Below are positions 1 to 5,255 of a stretch of 5,255 nt of DNA, piece by piece. A program made the position numbers and the translations under genes. Every line of letters begins with the position of its first letter. The stretch's first letter is position 1. Under the pieces are notes generated by a model that worked only from the letters and a program-made list of their open reading frames with translations, ran no database searches and was not told the origin of the DNA. Source of the stretch: an uncultured Clostridia bacterium (GTDB taxonomy: Bacteria > Bacillota > Clostridia > Lachnospirales > CAG-274); assembly GCA_946630405.1 (NCBI GenBank), contig CAMOYW010000105.1:1-5255 (forward strand), given 5' to 3'.

Positions 1-136
1 GAGAAGGCTTCAAGCTTTTTTGCTCTATTTCCTCATCAAAGGTGGCAAAACTGCCGCATTCGGGGCATTTCCCGAGCCATTTGCCCGTAGTGTAGCCACA
101 CTCTCTGCATACATACTTTGTTTTGACCTTCGCCAT
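1..136 (-). CDS. radA: DNA repair protein RadA (Sms), N-terminal fragment, cut by the window edge
   Basis: RadA/Sms is a RecA-family ATPase and DnaB-type helicase of the cytosol that helps branch migration and processing of recombination intermediates. Only the first 45 residues are in the window. They begin MAKVKTKYVCRECGY and hold a four-cysteine zinc finger: Cys10 and Cys13 (CREC), then Cys24 and Cys27 (CPEC), with the conserved KWLGKCPECG around the second pair. This is the usual RadA start pattern, and the distance of Met1 to the first cysteine fits the family. The ATPase (Walker A) and Lon-like C-terminal domains lie outside the window and cannot be checked. The start codon follows the stop of the upstream gene by one base (TAA A ATG). 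No good ribosome binding site precedes it, so translation is probably coupled to the upstream gene. The identification rests on the zinc finger and its context only, but the match is distinctive. Confidence 0.9.
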   Translation of the reverse strand, partial: MAKVKTKYVCRECGYTTGKWLGKCPECGSFATFDEEIEQKSLKPS

Positions 137-137
137 T

Positions 138-551
138 TTACGCGAGTTTCTTTATGGCGATCTTAACGGGGTTATCGGAAAGCTCCGCACTGAAACTCAC
201 CTTACCCGAAAGATTGCTCTTTATCTGGTCTATTTCAACATCGTCTATATATATGGCATAACCCATATTGGGTTCAAGCTCAAGAGTTATCTGTACACTT
301 CCGTTGCCCTCTGCTTCAAATGTGGTAAGCTTGCTGTCTACCGAAAGATTATGCACGGTGGCACCGGGTACGCTCTCCAAAAGAAGAGCCGAATTTTTTG
401 AAAGTCTGGTCACATCCTTATATGTTCTGACTTTATATATATCTCCGTCAACCTTAAAATCCTCTACTTTGAGCTTATCGGCTCTTGTGTAATCTCCAAA
501 ACTTAAAGTGTTATCGGCATTTTTAACAATACCTTCAGCAATAACTGCCAT
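138..551 (-). CDS. Small cytosolic protein of unknown function, upstream of radA
   Basis: This is a 137-residue protein beginning MAVIAEGIVKNADN; I do not recognise a defined function. It has no signal peptide, membrane segment or cysteine, and it looks rich in beta strands. Visible landmarks are a Leu-Ser-Phe-Gly-Asp-Tyr turn near residues 16-21, an acidic/lysine stretch at 25-45, a SVPGATVHNL segment at 60-69, and a C-terminal strand-rich half (about 85-135) containing YIDDVEID. From memory, similar short proteins in Clostridia sometimes carry an automatic 'endosialidase' label; nothing here supports an enzymatic sialidase, and the protein is far too short for one. Start choice: the ATG at 549-551 has AAGGAGG eight bases upstream, whereas an in-frame ATG at 591-593 would add 14 residues but has no properly spaced site. 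It is the first gene of the leftward unit, and its stop lies one base from the radA start, so the two are probably translated together. Confidence 0.85.
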   Translation of the reverse strand: MAVIAEGIVKNADNTLSFGDYTRADKLKVEDFKVDGDIYKVRTYKDVTRLSKNSALLLESVPGATVHNLSVDSKLTTFEAEGNGSVQITLELEPNMGYAIYIDDVEIDQIKSNLSGKVSFSAELSDNPVKIAIKKLA

Positions 552-559
552 TTTGTTAT

Positions 560-566
560 CCTCCTT
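560..566 (-). promoter_or_regulatory. Strong ribosome binding site that fixes the start of the small protein gene
   Basis: Read on the minus strand this is AAGGAGG followed by eight bases (ATAACAAA) and ATG. It is close to a perfect Shine-Dalgarno sequence at good spacing. It makes the ATG at 551 a far better start than the upstream in-frame ATG at 593, whose only nearby purine run (GGGGA) sits about two bases from it. Confidence 0.85.
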
Positions 567-569
567 AAC

Positions 570-599
570 GGGGAATCCGAATTTTTTTGACATTTCCCC
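570..599. repeat. Short inverted repeat GGGGAA/TTCCCC in the leftward leader
   Basis: On the plus strand GGGGAA at 570-575 is matched by TTCCCC at 594-599, giving a 6-bp stem with an 18-base loop. It lies in the untranslated leader of the leftward transcript, just upstream of the ribosome binding site, and its loop contains the -35 box of the rightward promoter (587-592). The stem is short, the loop is long and no uridine run follows, so it is not a terminator. It could be a weak leader hairpin or a protein-binding site, or chance. Confidence 0.3.
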
Positions 600-615
600 A
601 TTGTTGTTATATAAT
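587..615 (+). promoter_or_regulatory. Consensus SigA promoter for the rightward MBOAT operon
   Basis: TTGACA at 587-592 is followed by a 17-base spacer (593-609) and TATAAT at 610-615. Both hexamers are exact matches to the housekeeping sigma consensus at ideal spacing. A seven-T run lies just upstream of and into the -35 box. Transcription would begin near 622, giving a leader of about 80 bases before the MBOAT start at 703. The -10 box overlaps the -10 box of the opposing promoter within the palindrome TATAATTATA (610-619). Start positions are inferred, not measured. Confidence 0.85.
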
Positions 616-642
616 TATAGCAAACAATCAAAAAATTATCAA
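614..642 (-). promoter_or_regulatory. SigA promoter for the leftward small protein-radA unit
   Basis: On the minus strand TTGATA (637-642) is followed by 17 bases and TATAAT (614-619). The -35 box is 5 of 6 to consensus and the -10 box is exact, and TGC directly before the -10 box (620-622) makes an extended -10 element. Transcription would begin near 607, leaving a leader of roughly 55 bases before the start at 551. It shares six of the ten bases of its palindromic -10 region with the rightward promoter, so the two should compete for polymerase. Confidence 0.85.
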
Positions 643-657
643 TTACTATTTTTACAA

Positions 658-683
658 ATTACTTTGCATCGAATCGAAGTAAT
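658..683 (+). repeat. Hairpin in the 5' leader of the MBOAT gene
   Basis: ATTACTT at 658-664 pairs with AAGTAAT at 677-683. The stem can be extended inward by a T-G wobble and a G-C pair to about 9 bp, closed by an 8-base loop. It lies in the predicted rightward leader and ends 19 bases before the MBOAT start. Its right arm contains the only purine-rich stretch (CGAAG) near the start, so it might influence translation. It might equally be an operator, since AAGTAnTACTT at 677-687 is itself a small palindrome. No uridine run follows, so it is not an intrinsic terminator. Confidence 0.4.
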
Positions 684-702
684 ACTTATGACAATATAAA
701 GC

Positions 703-2139
703 ATGCTGTTCAATTCATTAACATTTATAATATTTTTATGTATCACGGTTGCCCTATATTACCTGCTTCCCCAAAAAGCGACTTCTTTCATGCTTTTTAT
801 CGCAAGCTGTATATTCTATATGTGGTGGGAACCGATATTTATCGTGCTGATACTTTTTGTTACCCTTGTCAGCTACATTTCCGCAAGGCTCATGGATAAG
901 TATCCCGCCCGCAAAAAGGCAACTCTTATCATAAGCCTCATACTCAGCTTTTCACTTTTATTCATATTTAAGTATGCGGTATTTTTCAACGATACGCTTA
1001 TTTGGCTGTGCGGCAGGCTTTCCCTTAAAGCGCCCAAACACTTTGACATACTGCTTCCTATGGGAATTTCCTTTTTCACCTTTCAGGCTGTAAGCTATGT
1101 GATAGATGTATACCGCAATGAATACAAAAGCGAAAAAAGCTTCTTAAAGCTTGCCCTTTTCGTTATGTTTTTCCCTCAGCTTGTGGCGGGTCCTATCGAA
1201 AGAGCGGACAGGCTTTTATCTCAGCTTTCCGTCAAACATAAATTTCATGCAAAAAATTTCAGCCTCGGCATTAAACTTATGCTTATGGGCTATTTTAAAA
1301 AGGTCGTCATCTCCGACCGTGCCGCCATGCTTGTAGATACGGTCTACAACTCGGCACATAATTTCACAGGGCTTTCGCTTATTATCGCCACACTTTTGTT
1401 TGCCGTTCAGATATACTGCGACTTCGGAGGCTACACGGATATCGCAAGAGGCTGTGCAAAACTTCTCGGAATAGACCTTATGCAAAACTTTGACCGCCCT
1501 TATTTCGCTTTTTCAATAAAGGATTTTTGGCGGCGCTGGCACATTTCCCTGAGCACCTGGTTCAGAGACTATTTATACATTCCCATGGGAGGCAGCCGCT
1601 GCTCGACCGCAAGGAAATATTTTAACCTCTTTGTTACGTTTGCCGTCAGCGGACTTTGGCACGGAGCCAACTGGACATTTGTAATATGGGGAACTTTACA
1701 CGGAATATATCAGATAATCGGAGATCTTAAAAACAAACTCCTTCAAAAGCTCGGTCTTTCGGAAGTTCAAAAGCTTTTTAAACCCTTTGCCATACTCATC
1801 ACATTTGTACTTGTGGTGTTTGCATGGATATTTTTTAGGGCAAATACCGTTTCCGATGCTTTTTATATAATACAAAATCTTAAATTTGAGCTGAGCAAGC
1901 AATACCTGTACGAGACCCTTCTTTCTCTCGGTATAGGCTTGTACGATCAACTCATGCTGTTAATTGCGATAGCGTGGCTTTTCATGACCGATGCGATAAG
2001 CTTTAAATACGATATACACACTTTACTTTCCAAAACAATCTTTCCCGTCAGGTTTGTATACTACTACATACTTGCGGCATTTATATTACTTGCGGGGGTG
2101 TTCTCGGGTGGCGGACAATTCATCTACTTCCAATTTTAA
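703..2139 (+). CDS. MBOAT-family membrane O-acyltransferase (AlgI/PatA/DltB type)
   Basis: This is a 478-residue polytopic membrane protein, the usual length for bacterial AlgI-like MBOAT enzymes. These take an acyl group (normally acetyl) from a cytosolic donor and move it across the membrane for O-acylation of an exported or surface glycan. Family landmarks in order are the N-terminal membrane entry MLFNSLTFIIF, FPQLVAGPIER (157-167), QIYCDFGGYTDIARG (236-250), FWRRWHISLSTWFRDYLYIP (275-294, His280), the catalytic-type VSGLWHGANW (315-324, His320), and WIFFRA (375-380). The conserved histidine of the LWHG motif is present, so the enzyme looks intact. About ten hydrophobic segments span the sequence. 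The start is firm: an in-frame TAA lies two codons upstream, and MLFNS is the common opening of the family. No good ribosome binding site is visible. It overlaps the SGNH gene downstream by 32 bases, which marks an operon and a functional pair. DltB is unlikely because dltA and dltC are not adjacent. The substrate cannot be read from the window. Confidence 0.93.
   Translation: MLFNSLTFIIFLCITVALYYLLPQKATSFMLFIASCIFYMWWEPIFIVLILFVTLVSYISARLMDKYPARKKATLIISLILSFSLLFIFKYAVFFNDTLIWLCGRLSLKAPKHFDILLPMGISFFTFQAVSYVIDVYRNEYKSEKSFLKLALFVMFFPQLVAGPIERADRLLSQLSVKHKFHAKNFSLGIKLMLMGYFKKVVISDRAAMLVDTVYNSAHNFTGLSLIIATLLFAVQIYCDFGGYTDIARGCAKLLGIDLMQNFDRPYFAFSIKDFWRRWHISLSTWFRDYLYIPMGGSRCSTARKYFNLFVTFAVSGLWHGANWTFVIWGTLHGIYQIIGDLKNKLLQKLGLSEVQKLFKPFAILITFVLVVFAWIFFRANTVSDAFYIIQNLKFELSKQYLYETLLSLGIGLYDQLMLLIAIAWLFMTDAISFKYDIHTLLSKTIFPVRFVYYYILAAFILLAGVFSGGGQFIYFQF
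2094..2100 (+). promoter_or_regulatory. Ribosome binding site inside the MBOAT gene that sets a GTG start
   Basis: GGGGGTG stands seven bases before GTG at 2108. It can pair with the anti-Shine-Dalgarno sequence along seven bases, with one G-U pair in place of A-U. This supports GTG 2108 as the true start of the SGNH protein over the upstream in-frame ATG at 2054, which would add 18 polar and aromatic residues lying wholly within the MBOAT coding sequence and displace the membrane anchor from the N-terminus. Confidence 0.7.
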
Positions 2140-3136
2140 ATATATTATAAAATATGCCCTATTTGTATGCGCTTTGCTTCCGCTTATTTACATCGCAGGC
2201 AACAAATACTCCGAAGCAAGCACGGTAAACAAAATAAACGGCTTTAATAAATTGCGCTGGGACGAATTTTATGCTTCAAAGCCCGACAGCATTGATATGC
2301 TTTTTATAGGCTCATCACATTCCTACTGCACCTATGACCCCGAAAAGATCGATGCCGCACTCGGCACAAACAGCTATCAGCTCGGTATGCCGCTTCAACA
2401 TCCCGACTCGACCTACTTTACACTGCTTGAAGCACTCAATACTCAAAACCCCAAAACGGTCGTTTTCGATGTTTATTGGGATATGCTTGACGATGAATTT
2501 GAACTTGTACAAGCAGGATATCTTTTTCAGGTACTCAGGGACAAAGAACTTGAAGAGAAATACATAAAAGAGGTATTTCCTCTTGCAGAAAAGATCAAAT
2601 ATAACGTTAAGCTGTTTAGATACCAACAAGACTATTTTGCCTTCAAAAGCTCAACTCTTAAAGAAGACATCATGAACCGTTTCGATGTGACTTCTCCCGC
2701 CACGCAAAGCCAGGTGGGAGAGGAAGCATATCACTCCAAAGGCTACACCTACTGCACCTACACAATGCTCGAAGACGAATACGACAAAACCAATCAATTC
2801 AAAGGTGTGGACGGCAGTAAAATAAAGTTTACAAATGCACAGCTCAAATATATGGATAAAATAATAAAGCTTTGCAAAGAAAGGGATATAGAGCTTATAC
2901 TGACCACAGCTCCCATTGCAAATCCCTCACTTGAATACATTAAAAACTATGACAAGATATCGGACAGAATACAAAAAATAGCCGATGAAAATTCTCTCCG
3001 CTATCTTGATTTTAATCTTGTAAACCAAAATGAACATATATTTGCGGATGAAAATTTCAGAGACGATGCTCACTTGAACGATTCGGGAGTGAAAATTGCC
3101 GATGAATACTTCTGCAAATGGTATAAAGCACAATAA
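2108..3136 (+). CDS. Membrane-anchored SGNH-fold protein, partner of the MBOAT acyltransferase
   Basis: With the GTG start this is a 342-residue protein beginning MADNSSTSNFKYI. Residues 11-30 form a hydrophobic signal anchor, so the rest should face outside the cell. The body has SGNH/GDSL-type landmarks: block I with the nucleophile region at LFIGSSHSYC (65-74, likely Ser70), a glycine-containing segment QLGMPLQHPD (91-100), a core strand TVVFDVYWD (117-125), a strand ending LTTAPI (265-270), and a C-terminal RDDAHLND (318-325) supplying Asp319 or Asp320 and His322 of a catalytic triad. Proteins of this type (compare AlgJ/AlgX, PatB, DltD and DUF1574-like families) act with an MBOAT protein to transfer or remove acyl groups on surface glycans. 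The 32-base overlap with the MBOAT gene and internal ribosome binding site indicate coupled translation. Sequence between residues 130 and 240 is not recognisable to me. Whether it is a transferase or an esterase, and on what glycan, is not shown by the sequence. Confidence 0.82.
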   Translation: MADNSSTSNFKYIIKYALFVCALLPLIYIAGNKYSEASTVNKINGFNKLRWDEFYASKPDSIDMLFIGSSHSYCTYDPEKIDAALGTNSYQLGMPLQHPDSTYFTLLEALNTQNPKTVVFDVYWDMLDDEFELVQAGYLFQVLRDKELEEKYIKEVFPLAEKIKYNVKLFRYQQDYFAFKSSTLKEDIMNRFDVTSPATQSQVGEEAYHSKGYTYCTYTMLEDEYDKTNQFKGVDGSKIKFTNAQLKYMDKIIKLCKERDIELILTTAPIANPSLEYIKNYDKISDRIQKIADENSLRYLDFNLVNQNEHIFADENFRDDAHLNDSGVKIADEYFCKWYKAQ

Positions 3137-3144
3137 ACCGCAAT

Positions 3145-3151
3145 GAAAGGA
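3145..3151 (+). promoter_or_regulatory. Ribosome binding site of tex
   Basis: GAAAGGA is followed by five bases and the ATG at 3157. It lies in the 20-base gap after the SGNH stop. This gap has no room for a terminator or full promoter, so tex is likely read as part of the upstream transcript, although a promoter within the SGNH gene cannot be excluded. Confidence 0.6.
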
Positions 3152-3156
3152 CAATT

Positions 3157-5255
3157 ATGGACATAATCAAAAAACTTACGGAAGAATTTTCCGTAACAAC
3201 GGAACAAGCACAAAATGTAGTAAATATGCTCGATGAGGGCAACACCATACCCTTTATCGCACGCTACCGCAAGGAACTTACAGGTTCTATGAGCGATACC
3301 ACCATAAGAGAGCTTTCGGAAAGGCTCACTTACCTTCGCTCCCTCGAAGAACGAAAAGAGACCGTCGTAAACTCGATCACCGAGCAGGGCAAAATGACGG
3401 ATGAGCTTGCCCTTGCCATAGCAAACGCCCAAACCGTGACGGAACTGGAGGACATTTACCGCCCCTACAAACCCAAAAGACGTACAAGGGCGACTATTGC
3501 AGTTGAAAAGGGACTTACTCCTCTTGCAAACATCATAACCCTTCAGCAAATAACCGAACCGCTTGAAAACTTCGCCAAAGATTTTGTAAGCGAAGAAAAA
3601 GAGATCCCCAACACCGCAGCGGCAATAGCGGGTGCCATGGACATCATTGCGGAAGAAATATCCGACAACGCGGACTACCGCGCCAAAATCAGGGATCTCA
3701 CCTTTAAAAAGGGCATAATCAAGTCCGCCCTTTCAAAAGAGGAAAACGCAAACAGCGTATACGAGATGTACTATGAATACGAAGAACCCGTTTCAAAGAT
3801 CCCAGGGCACAGAATACTTGCCATAAACAGAGGGGAAAACGAAAAGGTGCTTACCGTAAAGATAGATGCACCCGTAGACGACATTATAAAATACCTTGAA
3901 AAAAGGATCATAAAGGGAAACAAAAATACCGACGAATACCTTAAAATGACGATAGACGACAGCTATAAGCGCTTGATAGCTCCCTCGATAGAACGAGAGA
4001 TACGCACCGCATTGACCGAAAGTGCGCAGGAAAGTGCAATTAAAGTATTCGGAGAAAACCTCAAACAGCTCCTCATGCAGCCGCCCATCAAAAACAAACG
4101 CGTGCTTGCCCTTGACCCCGGCTACAGAAACGGCTGCAAGCTTGCAGCAGTGGACGGAACGGGAAAAGTACTTGAAACGGGTGTAATATATCCCACTATA
4201 CCTCCAAAAGTCAGATCTTCGGCGGAAACTTTGGAGCGTATGATACTTAAAAACAAAATCGAACTTCTTGCGATAGGAAACGGCACTGCATCAAGGGAAA
4301 CAGAGGCTTTTGCCGTAGATGTGCTCAAAAAGATCGACAAGGATATCAAATACGTGATAGTAAATGAAGCGGGTGCCTCCGTATATTCCGCTTCAAAGCT
4401 CGGTGCGGAAGAGTTCCCCGACTTTGACGTGGCTGTCAGAAGTTCGGTATCACTTGCAAGAAGACTTCAAGACCCTCTTGCGGAGCTTGTAAAAATAGAA
4501 CCTCAAGCCATAGGCGTAGGTCAATATCAGCATGATATGAACAAAAAGCGCCTTTCCGAAGCCCTCGGCGGAGTGGTGGAAGATTGTGTAAACAACGTAG
4601 GTGTCGACCTTAACACCGCCTCACCCTCTCTTTTATCCTACGTATCGGGCATAAGCGGCACCATAGCGAAAAACATACTTGAATACAGAGAAGCAAACGG
4701 CACCTTCAAATCAAGAAAAGAGCTGTTAAAGGTGCCCAAACTCGGACCCAAAGCATTTGAGCAGTGCGCAGGCTTTTTAAGAGTGGACGGCGACGAACCC
4801 CTCGACAATACAGGCGTACATCCCGAAAGCTACAAGGCGGCAAAAGAGCTCATATCGCTTATAGGTAAGGATGAAAAAGAACTTAAAAACGGCGAACTCA
4901 AAAACCTTGATTCAATGATAACGGACAAGAAGAAAACAGCCGACCAACTCGGGATCGGTCTCCCGACCCTTATCGACCTTATAAAGGAGCTTGAAAAGCC
5001 CGGCAGAGACCCCAGAGAGGAACTCCCCGCACCCATACTCAAAAGCGACGTACTCGAACTTAAGGACTTAAAAGAGGGTATGGTACTCAAAGGCACCGTG
5101 CGCAATGTTATAGATTTTGGCGTATTTGTAGACATAGGCGTTCATCAGGACGGACTTGTTCACATTTCTCAGCTTTGCAATAAATTTGTGAAGCATCCCT
5201 TAGAAGTGGTAAGCGTAGGCGACATAGTCGATGTAAAAGTACTCGGAGTAGACGA
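3157..5255 (+). CDS. tex: Tex-family transcription accessory protein (YqgF, helix-hairpin-helix and S1 domains), 3' end cut by window
   Basis: Tex is a conserved cytosolic nucleic-acid-binding protein tied to transcription and RNA metabolism. It shares architecture with eukaryotic Spt6. The window holds 699 codons in one uninterrupted frame, from MDIIKKLTEEFSVTT to the middle of the last domain. Full-length family members run to roughly 710-780 residues, so only the end is missing. The domains in order are: an N-terminal helical Tex region (1-190) with IPFIARYRKELTG near 31-43 and LEDIYRPYKPKRRT around 96-109; a YqgF/RNase H-like domain from about 312, with ALDPGYRNGCKLAAVD at 318-333; GVGQYQHDM at 453-461; tandem helix-hairpin-helix repeats at 481-545 (GVDLNTAS, ISGTIAKNI, VPKLGPKAFEQCAGF); and an S1 RNA-binding domain from about 640, with GTVRNVIDFGVFVDIG and GLVHISQL. 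All hallmark motifs are present. It lies 20 bases after the SGNH gene on the same strand, probably by shared transcription and not shared function. Confidence 0.95.
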   Translation, partial: MDIIKKLTEEFSVTTEQAQNVVNMLDEGNTIPFIARYRKELTGSMSDTTIRELSERLTYLRSLEERKETVVNSITEQGKMTDELALAIANAQTVTELEDIYRPYKPKRRTRATIAVEKGLTPLANIITLQQITEPLENFAKDFVSEEKEIPNTAAAIAGAMDIIAEEISDNADYRAKIRDLTFKKGIIKSALSKEENANSVYEMYYEYEEPVSKIPGHRILAINRGENEKVLTVKIDAPVDDIIKYLEKRIIKGNKNTDEYLKMTIDDSYKRLIAPSIEREIRTALTESAQESAIKVFGENLKQLLMQPPIKNKRVLALDPGYRNGCKLAAVDGTGKVLETGVIYPTIPPKVRSSAETLERMILKNKIELLAIGNGTASRETEAFAVDVLKKIDKDIKYVIVNEAGASVYSASKLGAEEFPDFDVAVRSSVSLARRLQDPLAELVKIEPQAIGVGQYQHDMNKKRLSEALGGVVEDCVNNVGVDLNTASPSLLSYVSGISGTIAKNILEYREANGTFKSRKELLKVPKLGPKAFEQCAGFLRVDGDEPLDNTGVHPESYKAAKELISLIGKDEKELKNGELKNLDSMITDKKKTADQLGIGLPTLIDLIKELEKPGRDPREELPAPILKSDVLELKDLKEGMVLKGTVRNVIDFGVFVDIGVHQDGLVHISQLCNKFVKHPLEVVSVGDIVDVKVLGVD

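Noticed and set aside
123..401. A 92-residue plus-strand open frame over the radA start and the small protein gene
   Set aside because: It is antisense to radA (zinc finger visible) and to the small gene with its strong ribosome binding site; its composition is not protein-like.
552..593. A 14-residue N-terminal extension (MSKKFGFPVKEDNK) of the small protein
   Set aside because: The upstream ATG has its purine run only about two bases away, while the ATG at 551 has AAGGAGG at eight bases. The extension overlaps the predicted leader and inverted repeat.
508..699. A 63-residue plus-strand open frame ending just before the MBOAT gene, possibly a leader peptide
   Set aside because: Most of it lies upstream of the predicted rightward transcript start near 622 and antisense to the small gene. 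Only its last ATG (three codons) could be in the mRNA.
1216..1485. An 89-residue minus-strand frame inside the MBOAT gene
   Set aside because: It is a shadow of the conserved MBOAT core and has no start signals or known motif.
703..2139. Calling the MBOAT gene dltB
   Set aside because: DltB belongs to a dltABCD cluster; no dltA ligase or dltC carrier gene is adjacent, and the motifs fit AlgI-like enzymes equally well or better.
3070..3549. A 159-residue open frame on the minus strand across the SGNH-tex junction
   Set aside because: It lies antisense to two well-supported genes with clear family motifs, has no ribosome binding site that I can see, and its translation is cysteine- and aromatic-rich with no recognisable domain.
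1..5255. A search by eye for CRISPR repeats, transposase genes, terminal repeats, tRNA genes and toxin-antitoxin pairs
   Set aside because: No spaced direct repeats, mobile-element genes, tRNA-like folds or paired small genes were found. All space of more than about 300 bases is covered by the genes listed.

Overview
The window reads as a piece of chromosome from a low-to-moderate GC Firmicute, most likely a gut-type Clostridia (Oscillospirales/Lachnospirales-like). The reasons are a strong AGGAGG-type ribosome binding site, SigA-type promoters with 17-bp spacers, a RadA and a Tex of bacterial type, and heavy use of ATA and CTT codons. The taxon is inferred from style and gene content, because no rRNA or other marker is present. 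No tRNA, rRNA, CRISPR array, insertion sequence or phage gene is visible.

The layout is two divergent transcription units around one short regulatory region (about 552-702). Leftward (minus strand) there is a 137-residue cytosolic protein of unknown function (138-551), followed after a single base by the N-terminus of the DNA repair protein RadA, which runs off the left edge (1-136). Rightward (plus strand) there is an MBOAT-family membrane O-acyltransferase (703-2139). It overlaps by 32 bases a membrane-anchored SGNH-fold protein that starts with GTG (2108-3136). The transcription accessory protein Tex follows 20 bases later (3157 to the right edge, missing only its C-terminal end).

The MBOAT and SGNH genes form a typical two-component export O-acylation pair. 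In such pairs the MBOAT protein passes an acyl group (usually acetyl) across the membrane, and the SGNH partner places it on or removes it from an extracellular glycan. No polysaccharide biosynthesis genes or dltA/dltC are in view, so the substrate is unknown. RadA and Tex are housekeeping nucleic-acid proteins and make the surroundings core-genome in character.

The most notable non-coding signal is at 587-642. A perfect-consensus rightward promoter (TTGACA, 17 bp, TATAAT) and a near-consensus leftward promoter (TTGATA, 17 bp, TATAAT with a TGC extension) share one palindromic -10 box, TATAATTATA at 610-619. This is a back-to-back bidirectional promoter in which RNA polymerase should be able to start in only one direction at a time. 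I do not see a clear new multi-gene defence or mobile system here.
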